A stretch of DNA of 23,072 nt from an uncultured Duganella sp. (lineage in GTDB: Bacteria > Pseudomonadota > Gammaproteobacteria > Burkholderiales > Burkholderiaceae), in assembly GCA_946482635.1 (NCBI GenBank), contig CAMLSG010000068.1:1-23072 (forward strand). Direction: 5' to 3'. Shown piece by piece: positions 8,778 through 17,053 of this stretch (position 1 is the first letter of the stretch; every line of letters starts with the position of its first letter). The notes beneath the pieces are model-generated. The model worked only from the letters and a program-made list of their open reading frames with translations, searched no databases and was not told where the DNA came from. The translations under genes and the position numbers were made by a program.

Positions 8778-9803
8778 ATGAGAACCTTGCATTTCCTACG
8801 TATCCTCGGCATCTGCGTGCTGGCATGGAGCGTCGTCTGCCTGACCGGCGCCGCGTCCTCCTATGGCTCGCTGCTGCAGCGGGGCGCCAATCCCTCCTAT
8901 TGGGAGCTGCTTGGCGACTGGGGCAGTGCGCACGCCCTGATGGTGTTGTTCAGCGCCGTGTTGTATGTCGTCCTGGAGCGATGGCCGCAAGCGCTGGCCA
9001 GTGCGCGCGGGATAGTGCGCACTTATTTGCTGGTGCTGGTCCTTTTCCTGCCGCTGGAATGCCTGTTCGTCTCACTGCAGCAGGAAAGAAGCTGGTTCGC
9101 CATCTTCCTCGAGCTGACCTGGACCACCTTCACCTTCGTTACCGTGGCCGGAATCCGCATCTGGCAGATCCAGCGTGCGCGCGAGACCGACAACCTCACC
9201 CTGCGCCTGGAGCTGGAGCAGCAGCGTCTTGCCGCCCTGCGCGGGCAACTGGAGCCGCACTTCCTGTTCAACGCCCTGAACGCCGTCAGCGCCCTGGTGC
9301 GCATGGACGACAAGGGCGCCACCCTGAGCGCGATCAGCCGCCTCAGCGGGCTGCTGCGCTACGCCCAGGCGGCCAGCTCGCGCGACTGGGTCACGCTGGC
9401 GGAAGAACTGCAGTTCGTGCGCGACTACCTGTCGCTGCAATCGATGCGCTACGGCGACCGGCTGCGGGTGTCGATCGAAGGCGACAGCGGTTCGGTGCTG
9501 GCTGCCGATTGCCCGCCCTTGCTGCTGCAGCCGCTGGTCGAGAATGCGCTGCGCCATGACCTGGACTGCCACGACGGCGAGAGCGACATCACGCTGCGTT
9601 TTTCGGAGCAGGGCGGCATGCTGCATATCCATATCAGCAATTCGGTGCGCGAAGTGCCGTCCAACCCGGGCATGGGAATGGGCCTGCGCAATATCGAAGC
9701 GCGCTTGCGCATTGCCTGCGGCAGCGGCGCCGGCTTGCGTACCGCGCGTGCCGACGGGCGCTTTGTCGCCGAAATCAATATGCCCATGTACTTCGCTTCA
9801 TGA
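8778..9803 (+). CDS. LytS/YpdA/AlgZ-type membrane histidine kinase
   Basis: 341 residues. Four hydrophobic segments (about 8-26, 50-68, 80-100, 108-128) form a membrane sensor without a recognisable ligand domain. A short coiled coil (about 135-155) leads into the His_kinase domain, with LEPHFLFNALNAVSALV and phospho-acceptor His161. The ATPase domain follows, with the N box LLQPLVENALRHD (Asn256) and glycine box PGMGMGLRNIEARL (about 297-310). This kinase class pairs with LytTR regulators and phosphorylates them on Asp. The next gene overlaps it by 4 bp and encodes that partner. The start at 8778 lacks a clear ribosome site but gives a sensible N-terminus. Confidence 0.9.
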   Translation: MRTLHFLRILGICVLAWSVVCLTGAASSYGSLLQRGANPSYWELLGDWGSAHALMVLFSAVLYVVLERWPQALASARGIVRTYLLVLVLFLPLECLFVSLQQERSWFAIFLELTWTTFTFVTVAGIRIWQIQRARETDNLTLRLELEQQRLAALRGQLEPHFLFNALNAVSALVRMDDKGATLSAISRLSGLLRYAQAASSRDWVTLAEELQFVRDYLSLQSMRYGDRLRVSIEGDSGSVLAADCPPLLLQPLVENALRHDLDCHDGESDITLRFSEQGGMLHIHISNSVREVPSNPGMGMGLRNIEARLRIACGSGAGLRTARADGRFVAEINMPMYFAS

Positions 9804-10558
9804 AGATCCGTGCCCTGATCGTCGACGACGAAGAACCTGGCCGCATCAACCTGCGCTACGGCCTGACGCCGCATGCAGGCTGGCAACTGGTCGGCGAGTG
9901 CTCCAGCGCCGCAGCCGCGCGCAAAGCCCTGGCCGGGCAGGAAGTGGACGTGATTTTCCTCGATATCCAGATGCCGCAGGAAACCGGCCTGGCGCTGGCG
10001 CGCGAACTGGCCCAGCGCGAAGAACCGCCGCTGGTTATTTTTGCCACGGCTTATAACGAGCACGCCATCGAAGCTTTTGAAGTGCACGCGCTGGATTACC
10101 TTCTCAAGCCTTTCGACGACCAGCGCCTGGCGCAGGCCTTGGAGCGCGCTGCCGCCATGCTGGAGCAACGCCAGCGTGCCGCCTACGCGCGTGCCTTGCG
10201 TGCCTTCGCCGAGCCGGCGGGGCAGGCATATCTGCAGCAATTGAATGTTCGCTCGGTCGGGCGCATCGAGTGCGTGCAGGTTTCCGAAGTGCTGTGGATC
10301 GAGGCGGCGGGCAATTATGTGGAGCTGCGCTTGCCGCAGCGGCGCGTACTGCACCGGGTGCCGCTGGCACGCCTGGAGCAGCACCTGGACCCGGCAAGCT
10401 TCCTGCGCGTGCACCGGCGCGCGCTGGTGCGGGTGGGCGAGGTGGCGTCGCTGGAGCGCGACGCCGAGGGAGCGAGCCAGCTGGTCCTGCGCTGCGGCGA
10501 CCGGGTTCCGGTCAGCGAGCGCCACTTGCCGGCTGTAAAAGCCTTGCTGGGCGCTTAA
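9800..10558 (+). CDS. LytTR-family response regulator
   Basis: 252 residues. The receiver domain (1-120) has the acidic pair Asp9/Asp10, phospho-acceptor Asp55 (VIFLDIQMP), Thr83 (FATAY) and Lys103 (LLKPF). The LytTR DNA-binding domain occupies about residues 148-250, with VLWIEAAGNYVELRL and FLRVHRRALVRVGEV typical of the family. Its ATG overlaps the kinase stop (ATGA). It probably binds the phased repeats in the intergenic region before the kinase gene and activates the divergent secreted-protein operon. The gene ends in a TTAA that also supplies the stop of the convergent dehydrogenase gene. Confidence 0.93.
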   Translation: MKIRALIVDDEEPGRINLRYGLTPHAGWQLVGECSSAAAARKALAGQEVDVIFLDIQMPQETGLALARELAQREEPPLVIFATAYNEHAIEAFEVHALDYLLKPFDDQRLAQALERAAAMLEQRQRAAYARALRAFAEPAGQAYLQQLNVRSVGRIECVQVSEVLWIEAAGNYVELRLPQRRVLHRVPLARLEQHLDPASFLRVHRRALVRVGEVASLERDAEGASQLVLRCGDRVPVSERHLPAVKALLGA

Positions 10559-11631
10559 ACGAGTGCGGCGATAGCTGCGCCCATCTCGGTGGTGGAAGCG
10601 CTGCCGCCCATATCCGGCGTGCGCGGCCCTTGCACCAGCACCGTTTCAATCGCACGCATGATGGCGTCGTGCGCCTGCGCATAGCGGGCGTCGCCGTTGC
10701 CGAGGAAATCGAGCATCATGGCGCCGGACCAGATCATGGCGACCGGGTTGGCGATGTTCCTGCCGTAGATATCCGGCGCCGAGCCGTGCACCGGCTCGAA
10801 AAGGGAAGGCAGGGTGCGTTCAGGGTTCAGGTTGGCCGACGGTGCGATACCGATTGTGCCGGCACAGGCCGGGCCAAGGTCGCTCAGGATGTCGCCGAAC
10901 AGGTTGGAGGCCACCACCACGTCGAAACGCTCGGGGCTCAGCACGAAGCGTGCCGCCAGGATGTCGACGTGGTACTGGTCCCAGCGCACGTCCGGGTAGT
11001 TGGCCGACATGGCTTTCACGCGCTCGTCCCAATACGGCATGCTGATCGCGATGCCGTTCGACTTGGTGGCGGAAGTGAGGTGCTTTTTCGGGCGCGACTG
11101 CGCCAGGTCGAAAGCAAATTGCAGGATGCGGTCGACGCCCTTGCGGGTGAACACGGCTTCCTGCAGCACGACTTCGCGCTCGGTATTCTCGAACAGGCGG
11201 CCGCCGACGGCGGAATACTCACCCTCCGTGTTCTCTCGCACCACATAGAAATCGATATCTCCCGGCTTCTTCCCGGCCAGCGGGCATGGCACGCCAGGCA
11301 TCAGGCGCACCGGGCGCAGGTTCACGTACTGGTCGAACTCGCGCCGGAACTTGATCAGTGAGCCCCACAGGGAGATATGGTCGGGCACCGCATCGGGCCA
11401 GCCGACGGCACCGAAGTAAATCGCATCGAAGCCCTTGAGCTGGTCGAACCAGTCGGCCGGCATCATCTGGCCGTGCTGCACGTAGTAGTCACAGTTGGCC
11501 CATTCGAAGGTGGTGAATTCCAGCGGCAGGCCGAAGCGCGCTGCTGCGGCCTGCAAAGTGCGCAAGCCTTCGGGCATCACTTCCTTGCCGATGCCGTCGC
11601 CGGCGATGACGGCGATGCGATGGGTGCTCAT
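10555..11631 (-). CDS. ttuC: Tartrate/D-malate dehydrogenase (isocitrate/isopropylmalate dehydrogenase family)
   Basis: 358 residues, the normal length for TtuC/DmlA NAD-dependent decarboxylating dehydrogenases. Conserved parts are AGDGIGKEVMPEG at 10-22, FGAVGWPD at 73-80, VRENTEGEYSAVGGR at 131-145, catalytic Lys190 in SATKSNG, NLFGDILSDLGP at 243-254 (metal-binding Asp) and FEPVHGSAPDIYGRNIANP. GAVGWPD and ENTEGEYSAVGG favour tartrate/D-malate over isopropylmalate as substrate. The start overlaps the DUF2461 stop (ATGA). No LysR-type dmlR-like regulator is beside it. The exact substrate among tartrate, D-malate and meso-tartrate cannot be read from the sequence. Confidence 0.9.
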   Translation of the reverse strand: MSTHRIAVIAGDGIGKEVMPEGLRTLQAAAARFGLPLEFTTFEWANCDYYVQHGQMMPADWFDQLKGFDAIYFGAVGWPDAVPDHISLWGSLIKFRREFDQYVNLRPVRLMPGVPCPLAGKKPGDIDFYVVRENTEGEYSAVGGRLFENTEREVVLQEAVFTRKGVDRILQFAFDLAQSRPKKHLTSATKSNGIAISMPYWDERVKAMSANYPDVRWDQYHVDILAARFVLSPERFDVVVASNLFGDILSDLGPACAGTIGIAPSANLNPERTLPSLFEPVHGSAPDIYGRNIANPVAMIWSGAMMLDFLGNGDARYAQAHDAIMRAIETVLVQGPRTPDMGGSASTTEMGAAIAALV

Positions 11632-12323
11632 GCTGCGTCGGCCTCCTCTTCAACCGGAGCGGAGCGCATCCACTGCACCAGCGGCCAGGCATCCTTGAAG
11701 GCGCCCGCGATCATGCCCAGCAGTTCCTCCGGCTTGTTCAGCGGCAGCTTCACTTCCTGGTAGACGAAGAAGCTTTTCAGCTTGATGAACTCGATATGCT
11801 CGTGCTCCGGATCGAAGCCTTTAGGCGGCCGTTGCAGCTTGTGTTCTTCCGTGATCGAGCCGTAGCGCACCTTCAGCGCCTTGTTCGCCAGCGCCTTCTT
11901 GAAGCCCTTGGCGTCGTTGACCATGTGGTTGCGCAGCGCCTTGAGGCGGTGCGGCGGCGGAATGTACTCGCCGGCGCCGATGCCCAGCACGCCGTCGGGG
12001 CTGATCTGGAAGTACCAGGTCGGGCCGCCCGCCATGCTGGGGCGGCGCATATCGTTCGGCGCAATCGCGGCCGAGAAGTGGGTCTTGTACGGGCTCTTGT
12101 CGTGGGCGAAGCGCACGTCGCGGTTGATGCGGAACATGGCTTTCTTCGGATTGCAGAACTTGACCTGGGCGTCGAACTTGCCCAGCTCCGCGATCACCTG
12201 GGTCACCAGCTCCAGGAATTCTTCGCGCAGGATGTCGTAGCGCGGCTTGTTCATCACAAACCACGGGCGGTTGTTATTGTCGGACAGTTCCGTCAGGTAG
12301 CGGGTCAGGTCGCGCAGGTGCAT
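11628..12323 (-). CDS. DUF2461 family protein
   Basis: 231 residues, usual for DUF2461 (conserved bacterial protein of unknown function). Recognisable stretches are LSDNNNRPWFVMNKPRYD near 13-30, FRINRDVRFAHDKSPYKTHFSAAI at about 64-87, and GGPTWYFQISPDGVLGIGAGEYIPP at about 99-123. No signal peptide or membrane segment, so cytoplasmic. It starts 2 bp after the protease gene ends and overlaps the dehydrogenase start by 4 bp, so it is co-transcribed. The neighbours give no clear functional hint. Confidence 0.88.
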   Translation of the reverse strand: MHLRDLTRYLTELSDNNNRPWFVMNKPRYDILREEFLELVTQVIAELGKFDAQVKFCNPKKAMFRINRDVRFAHDKSPYKTHFSAAIAPNDMRRPSMAGGPTWYFQISPDGVLGIGAGEYIPPPHRLKALRNHMVNDAKGFKKALANKALKVRYGSITEEHKLQRPPKGFDPEHEHIEFIKLKSFFVYQEVKLPLNKPEELLGMIAGAFKDAWPLVQWMRSAPVEEEADAA

Positions 12324-12325
12324 GA

Positions 12326-13459
12326 TTATTTTTTGGCTGGAGGGCGTTTGCCCACGGTGAGTTGGAGATCGCTTTCGCGGCTCTTGCGCAGGATGCGCAT
12401 GGTCGACTGGCCGCCCGGCGAGAGCTGGGCGATCAGGTTCAGCATTTCATTGGTGTCCTTGACCGGCTTGCCGTCAACCGACAGCAGGATGTCGCCCGGC
12501 TTCATGCCGGCCTTGTCGGCCGGTCCGTTGCGCACCACGCCGGCAATGATGGCGCCCGAGTCGCGGTCCAGGCCGAAGCTGTGCGCCAGTTCCGGCGTGA
12601 TTTCCTGCGATTCGACGCCGATCCAGCCGCGCACCACATGGCCATCCTTGATGATGGCGTCCAGCACCGAGCGTGCCGTGCTCACGGGGATGGCGAAGCC
12701 GATGCCGACCGAACCGCCGGTCTGGGAGTAGATGGCCGAATTAATCCCCAGCAGGTTGCCCTGGGTATCGATCAGGGCGCCGCCTGAGTTGCCGAAGTTG
12801 ATGGCGGCATCGGTCTGGATGAAATTCTCGAAATGATTGATGTGCAGGTTGTTGCGCCCCAGGGCGGAAATGATGCCCATGGTGACAGTCTGGCCCACCC
12901 CAAACGGGTTGCCGATGGCCAGCACCACGTCGCCCACCTTGGCCTGCTCCACTTGGCCCAAGGCGACCACCGGCAGCTTTTCCATCTCGATACGAACCAC
13001 GGCCAGGTCGGTTTCCGGATCGGTGCCGACCATCTTGGCGGCGGCCTTGCGGCCATCCGGCAGCACGACCTGGATCTCGTCGGCCGCTTCCACCACATGG
13101 TAATTGGTCAGGATATAGCCCTGCGGGCTGACGATGACGCCTGAACCGAGGCTGTTCTGGTCATCATCCTCGTCGCGGTCCCCAAAAAAGCGCTTGAAGA
13201 ACGGATCGCGCGACAGAGGATGGCGCTTGCGCACCGCCTTGGTGGTCAGGATATTGACCACGGCCGGCATGGCGCGGCTGGCGGCGGCCCGGTACGACCC
13301 CGGCGAGGGCGGGGCACTGGCGTCAGCCAGGATGGCCGTGTTGGCGGCGGTCGGAACGGGCTTGGGGAGCACGGACGGCCGCTGCACAGCCGTGTATACA
13401 AAGTACAGTGCCAATGCGATGGTCACCGTTTGTGCAAACAATAACCAGAGTCTTCGCAT
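12326..13459 (-). CDS. DegS/HtrA-like membrane-anchored serine protease with one PDZ domain
   Basis: 377 residues. An N-terminal membrane anchor at about 4-24 places the protease in the periplasm. The trypsin-like domain has a complete triad: His121 (LTNYHVVEAAD), Asp151 (PETDLAVVRI) and Ser225 (FGNSGGALID). A single PDZ domain at about 280-370 (SGAIIAGVVRNGPADKAGMKPGDILLSVDG) matches DegS rather than two-PDZ DegP/DegQ. DegS starts the sigma-E envelope stress cascade in gammaproteobacteria; betaproteobacterial versions likely act in envelope quality control. It follows mscL by 31 bp. No close Shine-Dalgarno precedes the ATG, but the N-terminus MRRLWLLFAQTV looks right for the family. Confidence 0.9.
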   Translation of the reverse strand: MRRLWLLFAQTVTIALALYFVYTAVQRPSVLPKPVPTAANTAILADASAPPSPGSYRAAASRAMPAVVNILTTKAVRKRHPLSRDPFFKRFFGDRDEDDDQNSLGSGVIVSPQGYILTNYHVVEAADEIQVVLPDGRKAAAKMVGTDPETDLAVVRIEMEKLPVVALGQVEQAKVGDVVLAIGNPFGVGQTVTMGIISALGRNNLHINHFENFIQTDAAINFGNSGGALIDTQGNLLGINSAIYSQTGGSVGIGFAIPVSTARSVLDAIIKDGHVVRGWIGVESQEITPELAHSFGLDRDSGAIIAGVVRNGPADKAGMKPGDILLSVDGKPVKDTNEMLNLIAQLSPGGQSTMRILRKSRESDLQLTVGKRPPAKK

Positions 13460-13479
13460 GGCGGTATTGCTACAAAATG

Positions 13480-13491
13480 GGAGTTAACTCC
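13480..13491. repeat. 12-bp perfect palindrome between mscL and the protease gene
   Basis: GGAGTTAACTCC is perfectly self-complementary and overlaps the last base of the mscL stop codon. It may act as a small operator or RNA hairpin between the two genes. It could also be chance, since 12 bp is short. Confidence 0.25.
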
Positions 13492-13916
13492 TATTTTCGC
13501 AAAGAATCGCGAATTTCGCGCAACAGCACGATATCTTCTGAAGGTGGTGCAGGTTCTGCCGGTGCGGCAGCCGGCGCTTCGGCGCGGCGCAGCTTGGCCA
13601 CCAGGCGTACCATCTGGAAGATCACGAAGGCCAGGATGATGAAGTTCAGCAAGATGGTGAAGAAATTGCCGTAGGCGATGACCGCGCCCAGTTTCTTGGC
13701 TTCGGCCAGTGGCAGGTTGTGCGCCTGGCCGTTGAGGGGAATGTAGTAGCTCGCGAAATCCAGGCCGCCCAGCAGCATGCCGATTGGCGGCATGATGACG
13801 TCGGCTACCAGGGAATCGACGATTTTGCCGAAGGCTGCACCGATGATGACACCGACCGCCAGGTCGATGACATTGCCTTTCATTGCAAATTCTTTAAATT
13901 CTTGCATCATTCCCAT
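13491..13916 (-). CDS. mscL: Large-conductance mechanosensitive channel MscL
   Basis: 141 residues, close to the usual 130-145. The N-terminal amphipathic helix and gate helix read [32 protein letters not shown], nearly identical to the E. coli protein, including the Gly/Ala-rich pore segment. The second membrane helix is at about 79-101 ([22 protein letters not shown]). The C-terminal helix ends in [14 protein letters not shown]. It opens under membrane tension to release solutes in hypo-osmotic shock. The start at 13916 is supported by GGGGAGAA 7-8 bases upstream. It leads a minus-strand group with the protease, DUF2461 and dehydrogenase genes, and is divergent from petA. Confidence 0.97.
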   Translation of the reverse strand: MGMMQEFKEFAMKGNVIDLAVGVIIGAAFGKIVDSLVADVIMPPIGMLLGGLDFASYYIPLNGQAHNLPLAEAKKLGAVIAYGNFFTILLNFIILAFVIFQMVRLVAKLRRAEAPAAAPAEPAPPSEDIVLLREIRDSLRK

Positions 13917-13935
13917 AACACATTCTCCCCAAAAA

Positions 13936-13964
13936 TTTATGGATTTGTATCAACTTTGCTGCAA
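13936..13964 (-). promoter_or_regulatory. Candidate mscL promoter
   Basis: On the minus strand TTGCAG (13964-13959) and CATAAA (13941-13936) have a 17-bp spacer in an AT-rich stretch just upstream of the mscL ribosome site. Each box matches the sigma-70 consensus at 4 of 6 positions. Confidence 0.4.
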
Positions 13965-14024
13965 ATTCGTGGAACACGCAAGAGGCGCAACATTGGGATG
14001 GATTAGCTAATTGCAAGGTTTTGC

Positions 14025-14053
14025 TTTAAATCGCAACTTCACTCCTTTATAAT
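14025..14053 (+). promoter_or_regulatory. Candidate petABC promoter
   Basis: A perfect -10 TATAAT (14048-14053) with TTTAAA (14025-14030) at 17-bp spacing as a weak -35. The transcript would start near 14060 with a leader of about 57 nt before petA. The mscL-petA intergenic region is clearly more AT-rich than the surrounding genes. Confidence 0.55.
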
Positions 14054-14116
14054 TTAAGGTTGCTAGAAGCTTTGTTAACAATAAAGATTTTGGATTTTTG
14101 ACTGATTGGGGTTTGT

Positions 14117-14725
14117 ATGAGTAACGAGAAGCAGGTCGATTCGAGCCGTCGCGGTCTCCTCGTCGCAACATGTGCGGCAGGTGGTGTGGTCGGTTTGGGT
14201 GCAACTGGCGCCCTGGTAAGCACGTTCCAGCCGTCCGAGCGCGCGAAGGCAGCTGGTGCACCGGTGGAAGTGGATATCTCTACGCTGCAGCCGGGCGAAA
14301 TGAAAACTGTCGAATGGCGCGGCAAGCCAGTCTGGATCCTGAAGCGTACCCCGGAAATGGTGGCGACGCTGGCAAAAGACGAAGCTGAACTGGCCGATCC
14401 AAAATCCGAGCGTACCCCTGACGACCTGACGCCGGAATACGCGCGCAATCAGCACCGCTCGATCAAGCCCGAAATCCTGGTGGCCGTGGGCATCTGCTCC
14501 CACCTGGGCTGCTCCCCATCGTCGAAATTCACCCCGGGCGCACAGCCTTCGCTGCCAGACAACTGGCTGGGCGGCTTCCTGTGCCCATGCCACGGCTCGA
14601 CCTTCGACCTGGCTGGCCGCGTATTCAAGAACAAGCCTGCTCCGGACAACCTGCAAGTGCCGCGCCATATGTACCTCGGCGACAGCAAGCTGATCATCGG
14701 TAAAGACGAGAAAGGCGAGGCATAA
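14117..14725 (+). CDS. petA: Ubiquinol-cytochrome c reductase, Rieske iron-sulfur subunit
   Basis: 202 residues. Twin Arg at 11-12 (SSRRGLLVA) followed by a hydrophobic helix form the Tat-type N-terminal anchor. The [2Fe-2S] cluster ligands are all present: Cys127 and His129 in CSHLGC (disulfide Cys132), and Cys156 and His159 in CPCHGS (disulfide Cys158). The cluster accepts electrons from ubiquinol at the Qo site and passes them to cytochrome c1. The gene leads petABC, with petB starting 3 bp after its stop. petABC and sspA use more CCA/CCT Pro codons than the neighbouring genes, probably reflecting high expression. Confidence 0.97.
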   Translation: MSNEKQVDSSRRGLLVATCAAGGVVGLGATGALVSTFQPSERAKAAGAPVEVDISTLQPGEMKTVEWRGKPVWILKRTPEMVATLAKDEAELADPKSERTPDDLTPEYARNQHRSIKPEILVAVGICSHLGCSPSSKFTPGAQPSLPDNWLGGFLCPCHGSTFDLAGRVFKNKPAPDNLQVPRHMYLGDSKLIIGKDEKGEA

Positions 14726-14728
14726 TCC

Positions 14729-16141
14729 ATGGCCGCATTCAAGGAAACCAAATTCCCTGCCGACGCACCTGCAGCCAAGAAGCTGATGGGCTGGGTCGAC
14801 GACCGCTTCCCTGCCACCAAGCTGTGGAACGACCAGTGGGGCAAATACTACGCTCCGAAAAACTTCAACTTCTGGTACATCTTCGGTTCCCTGGCCATGC
14901 TGGTCCTGGTGCTGCAGATCGTCACCGGTATCTTCCTGACCATGCACTACAAGCCGGACGCCGGCCTGGCCTTCGCATCGGTCGAATACATCATGCGCGA
15001 AGTCCCATGGGGCTGGCTGGTGCGTTATATGCACTCGACCGGCGCCTCGGCCTTCTTCATCATCGTGTACCTGCACATGACCCGCGGCCTGATGTACGGT
15101 TCCTACCGCAAGCCACGTGAACTGATCTGGCTGTTCGGTTTCGCCATCTTCCTGTGCCTGATGGCCGAAGCGTTCTTCGGCTACCTGCTGCCATGGGGCC
15201 AGATGTCGTACTGGGGCGCCCAGGTGATCGTCAACCTGTTCGGCGCGATTCCGCTGATCGGCCCTGACCTGTCGCTGTGGATCCGCGGCGACTACGTGGT
15301 GTCCGACGCGACCCTGAACCGCTTCTTCGCCTTCCACGTGATCGCCATCCCGCTGGTCCTGCTGGGCCTGGTGGCTGCGCACCTGATCGCACTGCACGAA
15401 GTCGGCTCGTCCAACCCGGACGGCATCGAAGTGAAAGAAAACCTGGGCCCGGACGGCCACCCAGTGGATTCGATCCCATCGCACCCGTACTACACCGTGC
15501 ACGACCTGTTCGGCGTGTCCGTGTTCCTGACCATCTTCTCGGCTGTGGTGTTCTTCGCGCCTGAGATGGGCGGCTACTTCCTGGAGTACAACAACTTCCT
15601 GCCGGGCGATTCGATGAAGACCCCGCCGCACATTGCTCCGACCTGGTACTTCACCGCCTTCTACTCGGTGCTGCGCGCTACCACCTCGGACTTCCTGTGG
15701 GTGCTGATGGTGGGTATCGCTGCCTACACCGCCTTCCTGTGGATGAAGTCCAAGCTGTCGGGCATGGTCAAGATCGCCGTCAGCGTGATCGCGCTGCTGA
15801 TGATCGTCGGCATGCTGCCAGGCGCACTGGATGCGAAGTTCTGGGGCGTGGTGTTCTTCGGCGGTTCCGTGGTGATCCTGGCCTTCCTGCCATGGCTGGA
15901 CCACTCGCCGGTGAAATCGATTCGTTACCGTCCTGACTGGCACAAATATGTGTACGCCGGCCTGGCCATCGCCTTCGTAGCCCTGGGCTACCTGGGCACC
16001 CAGCCGCCAAGCCCAGTCGGCACGATCATCGCTCAGATTGCGACCCTGTACTACTTCAGCTTCTTCCTGCTGATGCCGTGGTGGAGCGCGATGGGTACGT
16101 TCAAGAAGGTGCCGGACCGCGTTGTGTTCCACGCGCACTAA
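14729..16141 (+). CDS. petB: Cytochrome b subunit of the bc1 complex
   Basis: 470 residues with the usual set of membrane helices. Haem ligands appear as His102 and His116 in the second helix and His203 and His218 in the fourth helix. The Qo-site loop motif reads PTWY at 304-307 instead of the classical PEWY. The N-terminal extension and the additional C-terminal helices after about 390 are normal for proteobacterial cytochrome b. It oxidises quinol at the Qo site and reduces quinone at the Qi site, pumping protons in the inner membrane. It follows petA by 3 bp; petC follows after 35 bp behind AAAGGA. Confidence 0.97.
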   Translation: MAAFKETKFPADAPAAKKLMGWVDDRFPATKLWNDQWGKYYAPKNFNFWYIFGSLAMLVLVLQIVTGIFLTMHYKPDAGLAFASVEYIMREVPWGWLVRYMHSTGASAFFIIVYLHMTRGLMYGSYRKPRELIWLFGFAIFLCLMAEAFFGYLLPWGQMSYWGAQVIVNLFGAIPLIGPDLSLWIRGDYVVSDATLNRFFAFHVIAIPLVLLGLVAAHLIALHEVGSSNPDGIEVKENLGPDGHPVDSIPSHPYYTVHDLFGVSVFLTIFSAVVFFAPEMGGYFLEYNNFLPGDSMKTPPHIAPTWYFTAFYSVLRATTSDFLWVLMVGIAAYTAFLWMKSKLSGMVKIAVSVIALLMIVGMLPGALDAKFWGVVFFGGSVVILAFLPWLDHSPVKSIRYRPDWHKYVYAGLAIAFVALGYLGTQPPSPVGTIIAQIATLYYFSFFLLMPWWSAMGTFKKVPDRVVFHAH

Positions 16142-16176
16142 TCGGACGACCAGAACGCTAAGCAAAGGACTAATAA

Positions 16177-16941
16177 ATGATCTTTTCGAAGAAACTGCTG
16201 GCCCTCCTGGCCCTGGTACCAGCGCTGGCCTTCGCCAACGAAGGCGGCTTCCCCCTGGAGAAGGCCCCGGACCGCTCGCACAACATGGCTGCCCTGCAAA
16301 ACGGCGCCAAGCTGTTCGTGAACTACTGCCTGAACTGCCACAATGCGTCGTCCATGCGTTACAACCGCCTGCGCGACCTGGGCCTGAGCGAAGAGCAGAT
16401 CAAGAACAACCTGCTGTTCACCGGCGAAAAAGTGGGCGAAATGATGACCACCGCCATGCCGGCCAAGGACGCCAAGGCCTGGTTCGGCACCGTGCCGCCT
16501 GACCTGTCCGTGATCGCCCGCGCCAAGGCCACGCCGTCCAACACCGGCAGCGATTACCTGTACACCTACCTGCGTACCTTCTACAAGGACGACACCCGCC
16601 CAACCGGCTTCAACAACATGGTGCTGCCGAATGCGGCCATGCCACACGTGCTGTGGGAACTGCAGGGCGTTCAGTCCGCCAAGTTCGAAGAAGTGGAAGA
16701 TCCACACGAGCACGGCAAGAAGATGCACAAGTTTGTAGGCTTCGAGCAAGTAAAACCAGGCACCATGACCAAGCTGGAGTACGACACTGCAGTGGCCGAC
16801 ATCGTTGGCTACATGGAGTGGATGGCCGAGCCAGCCGCACAGAAGCGCAAGCAACTGGGCGTATGGGTCCTGATCTTCATGACTATCTTCGCTACCCTGG
16901 CATGGCGCCTCAACGCGTCGTACTGGAAAGAAGTCAAATAA
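16177..16941 (+). CDS. petC: Cytochrome c1 subunit of the bc1 complex
   Basis: 254 residues. A cleavable signal peptide (cut after ALAFA, about residue 20) is followed by the haem c motif CLNCH at 51-55. The sixth ligand is likely a Met in NNMVLPNAAMPH (about 147-158). The C-terminal membrane anchor lies at about 226-244 (GVWVLIFMTIFATLAWRLN). It carries electrons from the Rieske protein to soluble cytochrome c. As the last pet gene it is followed by a GC-rich hairpin and then sspA. Confidence 0.96.
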   Translation: MIFSKKLLALLALVPALAFANEGGFPLEKAPDRSHNMAALQNGAKLFVNYCLNCHNASSMRYNRLRDLGLSEEQIKNNLLFTGEKVGEMMTTAMPAKDAKAWFGTVPPDLSVIARAKATPSNTGSDYLYTYLRTFYKDDTRPTGFNNMVLPNAAMPHVLWELQGVQSAKFEEVEDPHEHGKKMHKFVGFEQVKPGTMTKLEYDTAVADIVGYMEWMAEPAAQKRKQLGVWVLIFMTIFATLAWRLNASYWKEVK

Positions 16942-16947
16942 TTGCGT

Positions 16948-16971
16948 GCGCCGGATTTCCGGCGCGTGTTT
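16948..16971 (+). terminator. Hairpin after petC, possible weak terminator
   Basis: GCGCCGG (16948-16954), loop ATTT, CCGGCGC (16959-16965), then GTGTTT. The stem is strong but the T tract is poor, so it may stabilise the pet mRNA or only partly terminate before sspA. Confidence 0.45.
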
Positions 16972-17053
16972 GCGCCGCCTGCCTCGTGCCGGCGGCCCAA
17001 CTGGGGTGAACCGTTCGCGGTCTCGCCCCCTTTGTTTCTAAGGAACTAGGAAA

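Noticed and set aside
14075..16165. A 696-codon open frame antisense to petA-petB
   Set aside because: It mirrors strongly coding petAB, its translation is rich in His, Gln, Val and Arg as expected of antisense frames in high-GC genes, and no domain is recognisable.
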